A stretch of 64,000 nucleotides of DNA from Gluconacetobacter diazotrophicus PA1 5 (GTDB taxonomy: Bacteria > Pseudomonadota > Alphaproteobacteria > Acetobacterales > Acetobacteraceae): contig NC_011365.1 of assembly GCF_000021325.1 (NCBI RefSeq), positions 3,066,001-3,130,000 of the forward strand, given 5' to 3'. Position 1 is the stretch's first letter. Each line of letters opens with the position of its first letter. The notes under the pieces are model-generated. The model saw nothing but the letters and a program-made list of their open reading frames with translations. It made no database searches and was not told where the DNA came from. Shown piece after piece: positions 16,758 to 24,824 of this stretch. The translations under genes were made by a program, and so were the position numbers.

Positions 16758-17210
16758 TCACTCGTCGACGAGCCGTCTGAGCAGTTCGACGGCCCTTGCG
16801 ACTTCCTCCTGCTCCTGCGGCGAGAGCCGCGCCTGAAGCGCCCTAGTCAGCCAGTCCTGGCGCGCGGCGCGTCCGTCCTCGACCCATTTGCGGCAGGCTT
16901 GCGTGAGCGAGAGAAGGGTTTGCCGACCGTCCTCAGGGTCCGGCGCGCCACTCACCAAGCCTGCGCCTTCCAGCGCGGCGAGGACTGGCGCCATGGATTG
17001 GGGCCGCATCCCTTCGGCGCGAGCGAGGGCCGATGCCGTAGCGGGGCCGTCCTTTTCAAGGCGCAGCAGCACAGATACCTGAGAGGGGCTGAGGTCTCCG
17101 GCATCCGCTTGCTCGCGCAAGCGCCGCTTCAGCTTACCGAATAGCGCGCGAAGATTCTGCGCCAGGGTCGACGCGCGGAGGGCTCGCTGGTGATCCAGGG
17201 CAGCAGTCAT
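16758..17210 (-). CDS. MarR-family transcriptional regulator
   Basis: A 150-residue winged-helix regulator. The DNA-binding part is LSPSQVSVLLRLEKDGPATASALARAEGM followed by the wing PDPEDGRQTLLSLT, diagnostic of MarR. The start at 17210 (MTAALDH) is preferred over 17225 because AAGGAG lies six bases before it. It is the first gene of the minus-strand operon with the isochorismatase-fold protein, small membrane protein and MFS exporter. Three ATCTG repeats just upstream are candidate binding sites for autoregulation. Confidence 0.9.
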   Translation of the reverse strand: MTAALDHQRALRASTLAQNLRALFGKLKRRLREQADAGDLSPSQVSVLLRLEKDGPATASALARAEGMRPQSMAPVLAALEGAGLVSGAPDPEDGRQTLLSLTQACRKWVEDGRAARQDWLTRALQARLSPQEQEEVARAVELLRRLVDE

Positions 17211-17236
17211 ATCTCCTTCTGCCATATCAACAGGTA

Positions 17237-17268
17237 ATCTGTAAAGACGATCTGTTCAGTCTATCTGA
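17237..17268. promoter_or_regulatory. Three direct repeats upstream of marR-type gene
   Basis: ATCTGT at 17237-17242, ATCTGT at 17250-17255 and ATCTGA at 17263-17268 recur with an exact 13-bp period in the region just before the MarR start. They are suitable as an operator for that regulator. The 13-bp period does not place all sites on one DNA face. Confidence 0.45.
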
Positions 17269-17326
17269 TGAAAAGAGATCCGTCTTTCGGCCGCGCAGCG
17301 GGGCCGACCAGCGACCTACGCTAGTT

Positions 17327-17339
17327 CAAGTATTTTTTC
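17327..17339 (+). repeat. 13-bp motif upstream of traG, repeated upstream of trbB
   Basis: CAAGTATTTTTTC occurs here and again at 23081-23093. Both copies are about 100-130 bp before the first gene of a transfer operon (traG, trbB), and at the right edge of a cargo block. In this GC-rich DNA an identical T-rich 13-mer in two equivalent places suggests a shared control site or a preferred boundary for cargo insertion. Confidence 0.55.
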
Positions 17340-17428
17340 GCGCCGCCGCGACGGGACGCGATCGAGCCTTGAACGAGCTTGCAATCGCCGTAAGTCGCCG
17401 CCGACCTCTTCCAGCGAGGAGGAATGTC

Positions 17429-19411
17429 GTGCCTGCGACCAAAATTCTCTGGGGTCAGATCATCACCGTCTTCGCCATCGTCTTGCTGGCGACCTGGATC
17501 GCGACCGAATGGACTGCCTGGCGGCTCGGCTTCCAGCCCGAGCTGGGACGGCCCTGGTTCGAGGTCCTGCACTTCCCGTTCTATCTGCCGCCGGCGTTCT
17601 TCTGGTGGTGGTACGCCTACGATGCTTATGCGCCATCGATCTTCATCGAGGGCGCATACATCGCCTCATCCGGCGGTCTCATCGCCGCGGCGGTGGCCAT
17701 CGGCATGTCCGTCTGGCGCGCCCGCGAGGCCGAGAACATCGCGACCTATGGCTCCGCGCGTTGGGCGCAGCCGCAGGAGATCGCTGAAGCTGGCCTCCTC
17801 GGTTCCGACGGCGTGGTGCTGGGCCGTCATCAGCGCAGCTATCTCCGCCATGACGGTCCCGAGCATGTCCTGTGCTTCGCCCCGACCCGCAGCGGCAAGG
17901 GCGTCGGCCTCGTCATCCCATCGCTGCTGACCTGGCCGGGCTCGGCGATCGTCCACGACATCAAGGGTGAGAACTGGCAGCTCACCGCGGGCTTTCGCGC
18001 GCAGCACGGCCGCGTCCTCCTGTTCGATCCGACCAACGCAAAATCGTCGGCCTACAATCCGCTACTCGAGGTGCGCCGCGGCGAGTGGGAGGTCCGCGAC
18101 GTCCAAAACATCGCCGACATCCTGGTCGACCCGGAAGGCAGTCTCGAAAAGCGGAACCATTGGGAGAAGACCAGCCACGCGCTGCTGGTCGGCGCGATCC
18201 TTCATGTCCTCTACGCCGAGGAGGACAAGACCCTCGCTGGCGTCGCGTCCTTCCTCTCTGATCCGAAGCGGCCAATCGAGTCGACACTGTCGGCGATGAT
18301 GCGGACGCCGCACCTCGGCGAGGCCGGCGTCCATCCCGTCGTCGCCTCCGCAGCGCGCGAGTTGCTGAACAAGTCCGGCAACGAGCGGTCCGGCGTGCTG
18401 AGCACGGCCATGTCGTTCCTCGGCCTCTACCGCGATCCCGTGGTGGCCGAGGTGACGCGGCGCTGCGACTGGCGGATCGGCGACATCGTGGCCGGTGACT
18501 GGCCGACCACGCTGTACCTCGTCGTGCCACCGTCTGACATCAACCGGACCAAGCCGCTCATCCGCCTCATCCTCAACCAGGTCGGCCGGCGGCTGACCGA
18601 GGACCTGCAGGCCAAAGCTGGGCGACGCCGACTGCTCCTCATGCTCGACGAGTTCCCGGCGCTCGGCCGCCTCGACTTCTTCGAGTCCGCGCTAGCCTTC
18701 ATGGCCGGCTACGGCATCAAGAGCTTCCTGATCGCCCAGTCGCTGAACCAGATCGAGAAGGCCTACGGTCCAAACAACTCGATCCTCGACAACTGCCATG
18801 TGCGGGTCAGCTTCGCGACCAACGACGAGCGGACGGCGAAGCGAGTCAGCGACGCGCTCGGCACGGCGACCGAGATGAAGGCGATGAAGAACTATGCCGG
18901 TAGCCGGCTGTCGCCGTGGCTGGGGCACCTCATGGTCTCGCGCTCGGAGACCGCGCGCCCGCTGCTGACGCCTGGCGAGGTGATGCAGCTCCCGCCGACC
19001 GACGAGATTGTCATGGTGTCGGGGGTCCATCCGATCCGCGCGAAGAAGGCGCGCTACTACGAGGACGAACGCCTTCAGGAGCGCATCATGGCGCCTCCGG
19101 TGCTGGCGCGTCCGAAAGAGGTGCGCCCCGACGATTGGAGTTCGCGCCCGTTGCCGCCTCGACCACCGGCGCCGGCTGGGGTCGATGACGAGGACGCCGA
19201 CGACGAGGACCCGAAGAACACCGACCGCCGGAAGCAGCCCGAACTCAGTCAAGGCACCGTCGAGAAGCAAGCACCGATCGAGAATGAGTTCGCGCTCGAC
19301 CCGGTCGACGACATGGAGGAGGACGCACCCCGCATCGGCCGGATGAACGACCTCATGCAGGGCCTCGCCCAGCAGGCTTCGCTTGATCCGGGCGACGACC
19401 TCGGGATGTGA
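17429..19411 (+). CDS. traG: Type IV coupling protein TraG/VirD4
   Basis: The conjugative coupling ATPase that delivers the relaxase-DNA complex to the mating channel. Two N-terminal membrane segments lie at about residues 8-30 and 50-100. The Walker A box is in PTRSGKGVGLV near residue 153 and Walker B is LLLMLDEFPALG near residue 405. The later GYGIKSFLIAQSLNQIEKAYG block is typical of VirD4 proteins. The C-terminal 70 residues are acidic and low-complexity. The GTG at 17429 is chosen because AGGAGG stands six bases before it and family members begin with SATKILWGQ-like sequence; the open frame back to 17369 is probably not translated. Confidence 0.93.
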   Translation: MPATKILWGQIITVFAIVLLATWIATEWTAWRLGFQPELGRPWFEVLHFPFYLPPAFFWWWYAYDAYAPSIFIEGAYIASSGGLIAAAVAIGMSVWRAREAENIATYGSARWAQPQEIAEAGLLGSDGVVLGRHQRSYLRHDGPEHVLCFAPTRSGKGVGLVIPSLLTWPGSAIVHDIKGENWQLTAGFRAQHGRVLLFDPTNAKSSAYNPLLEVRRGEWEVRDVQNIADILVDPEGSLEKRNHWEKTSHALLVGAILHVLYAEEDKTLAGVASFLSDPKRPIESTLSAMMRTPHLGEAGVHPVVASAARELLNKSGNERSGVLSTAMSFLGLYRDPVVAEVTRRCDWRIGDIVAGDWPTTLYLVVPPSDINRTKPLIRLILNQVGRRLTEDLQAKAGRRRLLLMLDEFPALGRLDFFESALAFMAGYGIKSFLIAQSLNQIEKAYGPNNSILDNCHVRVSFATNDERTAKRVSDALGTATEMKAMKNYAGSRLSPWLGHLMVSRSETARPLLTPGEVMQLPPTDEIVMVSGVHPIRAKKARYYEDERLQERIMAPPVLARPKEVRPDDWSSRPLPPRPPAPAGVDDEDADDEDPKNTDRRKQPELSQGTVEKQAPIENEFALDPVDDMEEDAPRIGRMNDLMQGLAQQASLDPGDDLGM

Positions 19412-19418
19412 GGCGCTC

Positions 19419-19856
19419 GTGGCTATGCCGAAGAAGAAAGCCCAGCTCTCGGTTTATCTCGACCCTGAGGTGATGCAGTCGCTGGCGGCCTACGCCGCGC
19501 GCCGCGAGCAGTCGATGTCGTTGATCGCCGAGGCCGCCATCGCTTCGTTCCTATCGCCCGACGCCGACGAGCGGCGAGAAGCCGCCATCGCCAAGCGGCT
19601 CGACCAGCAGGATCGGCGACTGGCGCGTCTCGAACGTGATGTCGGCATCGGTGTCGAGACCCTGGCGTTGTTCATCCGCTTTTGGCTCAACACCACGCCG
19701 CCGCTGCCCGAGCCAGCCGCCAAGGCGGCGCGAGCGCAGGCCGGCGCACGGTACGATAATTTCGTCGCGACTCTGGGGCGGCGCCTCAACGAAGGACCAA
19801 AGCTGCGGCAGGAGATCCCAGAAGACGTCGAACAATCTCAATCCAAGAATGAATAG
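19419..19856 (+). CDS. Ribbon-helix-helix conjugation protein (CopG-like)
   Basis: A 145-residue protein with an N-terminal ribbon-helix-helix (PKKKAQLSVYLDPEVMQSLAAYAARREQSMS) and a longer helical tail with ERREAAIAKRLDQQDRRLARLER, likely a coiled coil. Such genes stand between traG and trbB in this ICE family and may act as a relaxosome or transcription factor. The start is GTG at 19419 or ATG at 19425; GAGG is better spaced to the GTG. In the ancestral element trbB would follow, but here 3.3 kb of cargo intervenes. Confidence 0.85.
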   Translation: MAMPKKKAQLSVYLDPEVMQSLAAYAARREQSMSLIAEAAIASFLSPDADERREAAIAKRLDQQDRRLARLERDVGIGVETLALFIRFWLNTTPPLPEPAAKAARAQAGARYDNFVATLGRRLNEGPKLRQEIPEDVEQSQSKNE

Positions 19857-19922
19857 AGGATGGAATGTCGACGCAGAACGGATTCGCGCCGGGCCAGAGG
19901 GACTGGACCCGGTGGACGGGTT

Positions 19923-20792
19923 CTACAGACCAGCAGCGACGATTCGAGCCACATCGGCAAGAATGGCTTCCCGACTTGCCACCAAGCCCGGCGCTTCGCC
20001 GAGATAGGCTGTGACCACGATCGGAGCGCGGCCAGGCGGCCAGACAACGCCGATATCGTTCGTCGCGATCTTCTCCCAGGTGCCGGGCTTGTCGGCAATA
20101 CGCCACCCTGCGGGCAGCCCGGCCCGAAGTCGATGAGTCGCGGCGTCCTTCGTGCCGCTCATCCATTCCGCCAGAAGGGCACGCGAAGCGTCCGAGAGGG
20201 CGTTGCCGAGCAGCAGCTTGCGCAACGTCTCCGCCATGGCGGCTGGTGAAGTGGTGTCATGGATCTCGCCCGGCTTAACGATGTTCAGCGCCAACTCCAC
20301 ATGGTCAAGCCTGGTCACTTGATCGCCCAACGATCGCAAGTAGGTCGTCAGCGCCTCTGGCCCGCCGAAGCTGGCGAACAGCAGATTGGCGGCTGTGCTA
20401 TCGCTGACCGTGATTGCAGCTTCGCAGAGTTCCGCGATCGTCATGCCTCCAGGGCCGACATGGGGCTTGGTGGCCTTGAAGGGCGAGACCAGATCGTGCT
20501 CGGTGAAGGTGACGCGCCGGTTGAGCCATTCCTCATTCCGGTCGATGCGCGACAGAACGAAAGCCACGACAAGCGCTTTGCACGTACTGCACATGGCGAA
20601 GCGTTCGTTGACCCGGTTGCCGATCAACCGACCGGTCGCCGTATCGAGTATGGCCACACCCAGTCGTCCGCCGCTGCGTGATTCCAGTTCCTGCAACCGC
20701 GCCTGAATGTCGCCGTGGGCCCACGCATTGGATATAGGCCACGCCACGAGCGGCGCAGCCAATGCAAGACGTCGCGTGATTGAGACTGCCAT
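19923..20792 (-). CDS. Class A beta-lactamase with unusual KPG third motif
   Basis: A 289-residue serine beta-lactamase of Ambler class A. A signal peptide with paired arginines (ITRRLALAA) and a cleavage site near residue 25 indicate periplasmic export, possibly through Tat. The nucleophile motif is S69-T-C-K72, preceded by Cys68. The SDN loop reads SDS at 130-132. The omega-loop glutamate and asparagine are E166 and N170. The third motif, usually KTG or KSG, reads K235-P-G. The domain order and length are normal. Hydrolytic activity is plausible but the proline could alter the substrate range. It is the last gene of the second cargo block on the minus strand. Confidence 0.9.
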   Translation of the reverse strand: MAVSITRRLALAAPLVAWPISNAWAHGDIQARLQELESRSGGRLGVAILDTATGRLIGNRVNERFAMCSTCKALVVAFVLSRIDRNEEWLNRRVTFTEHDLVSPFKATKPHVGPGGMTIAELCEAAITVSDSTAANLLFASFGGPEALTTYLRSLGDQVTRLDHVELALNIVKPGEIHDTTSPAAMAETLRKLLLGNALSDASRALLAEWMSGTKDAATHRLRAGLPAGWRIADKPGTWEKIATNDIGVVWPPGRAPIVVTAYLGEAPGLVASREAILADVARIVAAGL

Positions 20793-20830
20793 GGTCTAGT
20801 TTCCCTCTTCGGCAGGCTGAGGAAAGTGTT

Positions 20831-21727
20831 TCAACCTCTGGCCCGTCGAGCCGTTCGGTCGATTTCCCCGGCGATCGTCTGATAAAGCGCAGGCGGCATG
20901 TCATGGCCCATGCCGTCGATCAGCATGAAGTCCGCATTCGGGATCGAGGCGGCGGTGTCCTTGCCGCAGGCCGGAGCAATGAGCGGATCGTCCGTCCCAT
21001 GCACAACCAACGCAGGAACCATGATGGTGGTCAGCCGTGAACGGCGGTCGCCGGCGACGGCCATCGCCGCGAGCTGTCGCGCGCCGCCGGCGGGGTCATA
21101 TGCGCGTCTGATTTCTTCCAGAACGAGGAGGCGGTGAACCTCGCCGTCGAGTGGGTACCGCGATCCGGCGATGCGCTGGGCGAAAGCCAAAGCGTGCGCC
21201 AAAAATCCCTGTTCGTCGGAGAAAGGATCGGGTGCCGAGCGCGTCATCATCGCCATGACATCCGGCGCGGCTTGCGGAAGCTGCGGGTTGCCCGTGCTCG
21301 ACATGATCGAGGTCAGGGATAGCGCCCTCTCGGGATGTTCGCTTGCCATGATCTGCGCGATCATTCCACCCATCGATCTGCCGACAACGTGCGCCCGATC
21401 GATGTCGAGAGCATCAAGCAGGCCGATCGCGTCCGCAGCCATGTCGTAGAGGGTGTAGGGAACGTCGGGCGGTCGTCCGGTCATGAGCGCCGCTGCCAGT
21501 GCCCCGAAATCCGGCGGAGCGCAGTGGCTGAAATGCGTCGAACACCCGGCGTCGCGGTTGTCGAAGCGGATCACACGATAGCCCCGCACCGCCAGGTCTT
21601 CGCAGAATGGATCCGTCCATCGAATCATTTGGGTGCCGAGCCCGGCGATCAGCAGGATCACTTCGTCGGTCTCGTCGCCGAAGCTGTCATAGGCCAGCTC
21701 AATGCCGCTGGCTTGTACGGTATTCAT
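20831..21727 (-). CDS. Alpha/beta hydrolase
   Basis: A 298-residue alpha/beta-hydrolase. The serine nucleophile elbow is GRSMGGMIAQ, the acid follows in HGTDDPLIAP, and the catalytic histidine in IDGMGHDMP. The N-terminal segment LIAGLGTQMIRWTDPFCEDLAVRGYRVIRFDNRDAG has the oxyanion region and resembles carboxylesterases and aclacinomycin-methylesterase-like members. The start at 21727 is preferred over 21769, which would overlap the neighbour. It is probably the third gene of the minus-strand operon started by the DUF2239 gene. Confidence 0.88.
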   Translation of the reverse strand: MNTVQASGIELAYDSFGDETDEVILLIAGLGTQMIRWTDPFCEDLAVRGYRVIRFDNRDAGCSTHFSHCAPPDFGALAAALMTGRPPDVPYTLYDMAADAIGLLDALDIDRAHVVGRSMGGMIAQIMASEHPERALSLTSIMSSTGNPQLPQAAPDVMAMMTRSAPDPFSDEQGFLAHALAFAQRIAGSRYPLDGEVHRLLVLEEIRRAYDPAGGARQLAAMAVAGDRRSRLTTIMVPALVVHGTDDPLIAPACGKDTAASIPNADFMLIDGMGHDMPPALYQTIAGEIDRTARRARG

Positions 21728-21746
21728 GGTCGTGGCGTGTCCTGGG

Positions 21747-22187
21747 TCAAGCCGGAGGCAGGAGTTCACTCAAGGGCAGAAGGCGCGAGTCTTCGACCGC
21801 CGCCGTGCGGTGTCCGATGCCGGCGAGGTAAGCGTCGTGACTGGCGAAGGCCAGGAAGGATGCGACGCTGCTTTGGCGAACCAGCATCGCCCTGTCCCAC
21901 GTCTCGTCTTCCGGCCCGATCAGGAATGGGCCGCCAGCGCAGAGCAGCAGGAGTTCACCACCGCTGTCGTGCAAAAACGGAAGGGTATGCCGAATATACC
22001 GGTCGAACGCTTCCGCACCGCTGATCGGCTCCGGCGGCGCGAGCTCCGGATGAGCCGAGTAATCGGCTATCGCGCGGAATCTCAGAAGGTTCAGCATGAT
22101 GATGCTGCCTTCGAAACCGCGCTGGACGAATAGTTTGCCGGTGCTCGGCGTCGGTTCGAGATAATTGACCTTCGCGAGGACGCTCAC
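21747..22187 (-). CDS. DUF1330-like protein
   Basis: A 146-residue cytosolic protein with a ferredoxin-like dimeric alpha/beta-barrel pattern of the DUF1330 type (IIMLNLLRFRAIADY, EAFDRYIRHTLPFLHDSGGELLLL, DRAMLVRQSSVASFLAFASH). The function of the family is unknown. It starts in a four-base overlap with the DUF2239 gene stop and precedes the alpha/beta hydrolase, so the three are likely one operon. Confidence 0.8.
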   Translation of the reverse strand: MSVLAKVNYLEPTPSTGKLFVQRGFEGSIIMLNLLRFRAIADYSAHPELAPPEPISGAEAFDRYIRHTLPFLHDSGGELLLLCAGGPFLIGPEDETWDRAMLVRQSSVASFLAFASHDAYLAGIGHRTAAVEDSRLLPLSELLPPA

Positions 22188-22855
22188 AGCCTCTCCTTTT
22201 CATTATCCGTTGTCCCGCTGGACTGCCGCTCGGAGCCGAACGCCAGATGCAGGGCGTACTCCCGGACGTCTTGCGGCCATGTGGCGACCCACCGCTCCAG
22301 ACCGGAGCGATCATCGGCAAAGAGAGCGCGGTTCGCCTCCTCATAGCCAGGCAGATCACCGGCGATCGCTTGCATGAACTGGTACGCGGCCTCTTGGGCC
22401 GCGCGGCGCTGCCGCCGCGTTCCGCCGTCTCGCCCGGCCTCATCCACCAGCCTTCTCAGGACGGCGGACGCACCGCCCGGCTGATCGGCCAGCCATTCCC
22501 AGTGCCTCGGCAACAGCGTCACCTCACGCGAGATGACCCCTAATTTCGGCCGTCCTCGACCTCTCGGTTCAGAACCCCCATCGCATGCGGGTTCCGGCAT
22601 CTCGTCCGCTTGGGGCCGATAGCGCCCGGCGACGGGTCGAGGTGGGCGGGACAGCCTCTCGATAACCTCGGCCTTGCCGCCTCGGAGGTCCAGATCGATG
22701 ACGCGGCCCGTCGTGTCATCGAAGACGAGGACCATGGTCGAGGAATCTCTTTCCGTCGCCGCTTTTACAGTCAGAGCCACTTCGATCAGCGGACCGGACG
22801 ACAGGCGCTGCTGGTCGCAGAAGGCCGTACAGGGTTTCGACAGCGCATTAGACAC
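22184..22855 (-). CDS. DUF2239 family protein
   Basis: A 223-residue protein of the DUF2239 family. The family signature is PKLGVISREVTLLPRHWEWLADQPGGASAVLRRLVDEA in the middle, after an N-terminal part with VFDDTTGRVIDLDLRGG. The function is unknown. Translation begins at a GTG at 22855, some 31 bases downstream of the -10 box of a strong promoter with two operator dyads. It is the first gene of an operon with a DUF1330-like protein and an alpha/beta hydrolase. Confidence 0.85.
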   Translation of the reverse strand: MSNALSKPCTAFCDQQRLSSGPLIEVALTVKAATERDSSTMVLVFDDTTGRVIDLDLRGGKAEVIERLSRPPRPVAGRYRPQADEMPEPACDGGSEPRGRGRPKLGVISREVTLLPRHWEWLADQPGGASAVLRRLVDEAGRDGGTRRQRRAAQEAAYQFMQAIAGDLPGYEEANRALFADDRSGLERWVATWPQDVREYALHLAFGSERQSSGTTDNEKERL

Positions 22856-22885
22856 GGGCGGACACCAAGGCCGGAGAATGGCTTT

Positions 22886-22931
22886 TATTACCCGGGTAGA
22901 TATTCTATGTCAATAACACCCGGGTGTTATG
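22886..22931 (-). promoter_or_regulatory. Promoter with two CCCGGG operator dyads
   Basis: On the minus strand TTGACA (plus coordinates 22909-22914), a 17-bp spacer and TAATAA (22886-22891) form a near-consensus sigma-70 promoter for the DUF2239 operon. One dyad, TACCCGGGTA at 22890-22899, covers the spacer and -10. A second, longer perfect 18-bp dyad at 22914-22931 (ATAACACC plus its mirror) abuts the -35. Their centres are 28 bp apart. This is a typical repressor arrangement. The regulator is not known; no regulator gene stands next to it. Confidence 0.75.
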
Positions 22932-23080
22932 TGTCGGGTATCGTCTCCGATGATGCCGGTGCCGACCTACGGATCTGGCCGTGCGGAGGGGCGAGGAACT
23001 CTCAGCCCGAGTCGCCACCCACCTAGACGTTCGGAGACGGCACTTCGTCGGTATCGACGACCGTGGCTCTCCGCACCCGG

Positions 23081-23143
23081 CAAGTATTTTTTCTCTGCTC
23101 TACGCTGTGGCGCTACGCCATCTGAATACTTGTTGAAGCGCCC
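23081..23143 (+). promoter_or_regulatory. Repeat motif and inverted repeat upstream of trbB
   Basis: CAAGTATTTTTTC (23081-23093) is identical to the motif before traG. Its CAAGTATT is mirrored by AATACTTG near 23126-23133. Between these arms is a smaller hairpin TGGCG/CGCCA. The arrangement looks like a control structure for the trb operon. The remainder of 22856-23214 has no gene. Confidence 0.5.
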
Positions 23144-23214
23144 CATTTTCTTCCTTTTCTAATCATCCCCGTTGCCAATCGCGTGTCGCGATTGGCCCTC
23201 CGACGGGGACGATC

Positions 23215-24204
23215 GTGGCACTTGCTCCACTCCATTCCGAGGCCTTCTCACGCGGCGCGCGCATGCTGCGCACCGCGCTTGGGCCCGCGATCGCCGCTTT
23301 CCTTGAAGACCCGTCGATCGTTGAGGTGATGCTCAATCCCGACGGTCGGCTCTGGATCGATCGGCTGTCGGGAGGCCTGGAGGATACCGGGCGAACCATG
23401 TCGGCCGCCGACGGCGAGCGGATCGTGCGCCTGGTCGCGCATCATGTCGGCGCCGAGGTCCATGCCGAGCGCCCGCGAGTCTCGGCCGAGCTGCCCGAGA
23501 CGGGGGAGCGGTTCGAGGGCCTTCTCCCACCTGTCGTCACGGCTCCGGCTTTTGCAATCCGCAAACCCGCCGTCGCCGTCTTCACGCTCGACGACTACGT
23601 CGCCGCCGGCACCATGACCGCGGGCCAGGCAGCGTCGCTGCGCGAGGCCGTTGCCTCCCGCAAGAACATCCTGGTCGCCGGCGGGACCGGCACCGGCAAG
23701 ACCACGCTCACCAACGCGCTCCTGGCCGAGATCGCGGGGACCAGCGATCGCGTGGTGCTGATCGAGGATACGCGCGAGCTGCAATGCCGCGCGCCGAACC
23801 TGGTAGCGATGCGGACCAAGGATGGGGTCGCCTCGCTCTCCGACCTGGTCCGCTCGTCCCTGCGTCTGCGGCCCGACCGTATCCCCATCGGTGAGGTGCG
23901 CGGCGCCGAGGCGTTGGATTTGCTCAAAGCCTGGGGGACCGGACACCCCGGCGGGATCGGCACGATCCACGCCGGCACCGCGCTCGGCGCGATTCGCCGC
24001 CTCGAACAGCTCATCCAGGAAGCCGTCGTCACCGTCCCCAAGACGCTGATCGCCGAGACCATCGATCTCGTCGCGGTGCTGCGCGGCCGCGGCGGCGAAC
24101 GCCGCCTCTCCGAACTCGCCCTCATCGCCGGTCTCGATCCCGCCACCGGCGATTACCGCGTCCAACCCGCCGAGGCGGGCGGCGATCTCGGAGACCCCTC
24201 ATGA
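23215..24204 (+). CDS. trbB: Conjugation ATPase TrbB (VirB11 type)
   Basis: A hexameric secretion ATPase of the VirB11/TrbB family that powers assembly of the mating channel at the inner membrane. The N-terminal domain spans residues 1-130 and the RecA-like domain follows. It has Walker [10 protein letters not shown] at about 155-163, an Asp-box IEDTRELQC, and a His-box near [14 protein letters not shown]. The GTG start at 23215 fits the beginning of homologues. The stop overlaps the trbC start. First gene of the trb operon. Confidence 0.95.
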   Translation: MALAPLHSEAFSRGARMLRTALGPAIAAFLEDPSIVEVMLNPDGRLWIDRLSGGLEDTGRTMSAADGERIVRLVAHHVGAEVHAERPRVSAELPETGERFEGLLPPVVTAPAFAIRKPAVAVFTLDDYVAAGTMTAGQAASLREAVASRKNILVAGGTGTGKTTLTNALLAEIAGTSDRVVLIEDTRELQCRAPNLVAMRTKDGVASLSDLVRSSLRLRPDRIPIGEVRGAEALDLLKAWGTGHPGGIGTIHAGTALGAIRRLEQLIQEAVVTVPKTLIAETIDLVAVLRGRGGERRLSELALIAGLDPATGDYRVQPAEAGGDLGDPS

Positions 24205-24542
24205 TCCGTGTTCTCGCCACCGCCCGCCGGATGCACCGGCGCGCCCTCGACGTCATCACCTTCGCTGCGCTCTCGCTGGCCTTCGCTCCGGCGGCCTATG
24301 CCTCTGGCTCCTCCATGCCGTGGGAGACGCCGCTCAACTCCATCCTGGAGTCGGTGCAAGGCCCGGTCGCGAAGATCATCTCGGTGATCATCATCACGGT
24401 GACCGGCCTGACCCTCGCCTTCGGCGACACCTCCGGCGGCTTCCGCCGGCTGATCCAGATCGTGTTCGGCCTCTCGATCGCCTTCGCCGCGTCGAGCTTC
24501 TTCCTGTCCTTCTTCAGCTTCTCCGGCGGAGCGCTGATCTGA
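24201..24542 (+). CDS. trbC: Conjugal pilin TrbC (VirB2 type)
   Basis: A 113-residue prepilin. It has a long basic N-terminal signal region ending near AYA-SG (about residue 35), then two hydrophobic helices at about 52-72 and 80-105 with the family pattern GPVAKIISVIIITVTGLTLAFGDTSGGFRRLI. TrbC pilins are trimmed and cyclised by TraF, and a TraF-like peptidase is present at 1351. The gene is flanked by overlaps with trbB and trbD. Confidence 0.92.
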   Translation: MIRVLATARRMHRRALDVITFAALSLAFAPAAYASGSSMPWETPLNSILESVQGPVAKIISVIIITVTGLTLAFGDTSGGFRRLIQIVFGLSIAFAASSFFLSFFSFSGGALI

Positions 24543-24817
24543 TGGCCGCGATCGTCGATCCCGACGTGCCCGGCTTCTTCGCGCCGGTCCATCGCGCGCT
24601 CACCGACCCGATCCTGATGGGCGGCGCGCCGCGGACCGTCGCGATCGCCAACGGCACGCTCGCGGCGGCGATCGCGCTCGGCCTCCGTCTCTGGATACCC
24701 GGCGCGCTCATCTGGGCCGTCGGGCACGCCGCAGCGGTCTGGGCCGCAAAGCGCGACCCGCAGTTCGTCGACGTGGTTCGCCGTCACCTTCGCTATCCCG
24801 CACATCTGGGGGTCTGA
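24542..24817 (+). CDS. trbD: Conjugal transfer protein TrbD (VirB3 type)
   Basis: A 91-residue inner-membrane protein of the VirB3/TrbD family. It has the typical start (PGFFAPVHRALTDPILMGGAPR), one hydrophobic hairpin at about residues 30-62, and a basic C-terminus (RDPQFVDVVRRHLRYPAHL). The start shares one base with the trbC stop. It precedes trbE, its usual partner. Confidence 0.92.
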   Translation: MAAIVDPDVPGFFAPVHRALTDPILMGGAPRTVAIANGTLAAAIALGLRLWIPGALIWAVGHAAAVWAAKRDPQFVDVVRRHLRYPAHLGV

Positions 24818-24824
24818 GGCGGCC

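Noticed and set aside
17369-17428. Longer start for traG at 17369
   Set aside because: The added residues have no family similarity and the GTG at 17429 has an excellent ribosome site.
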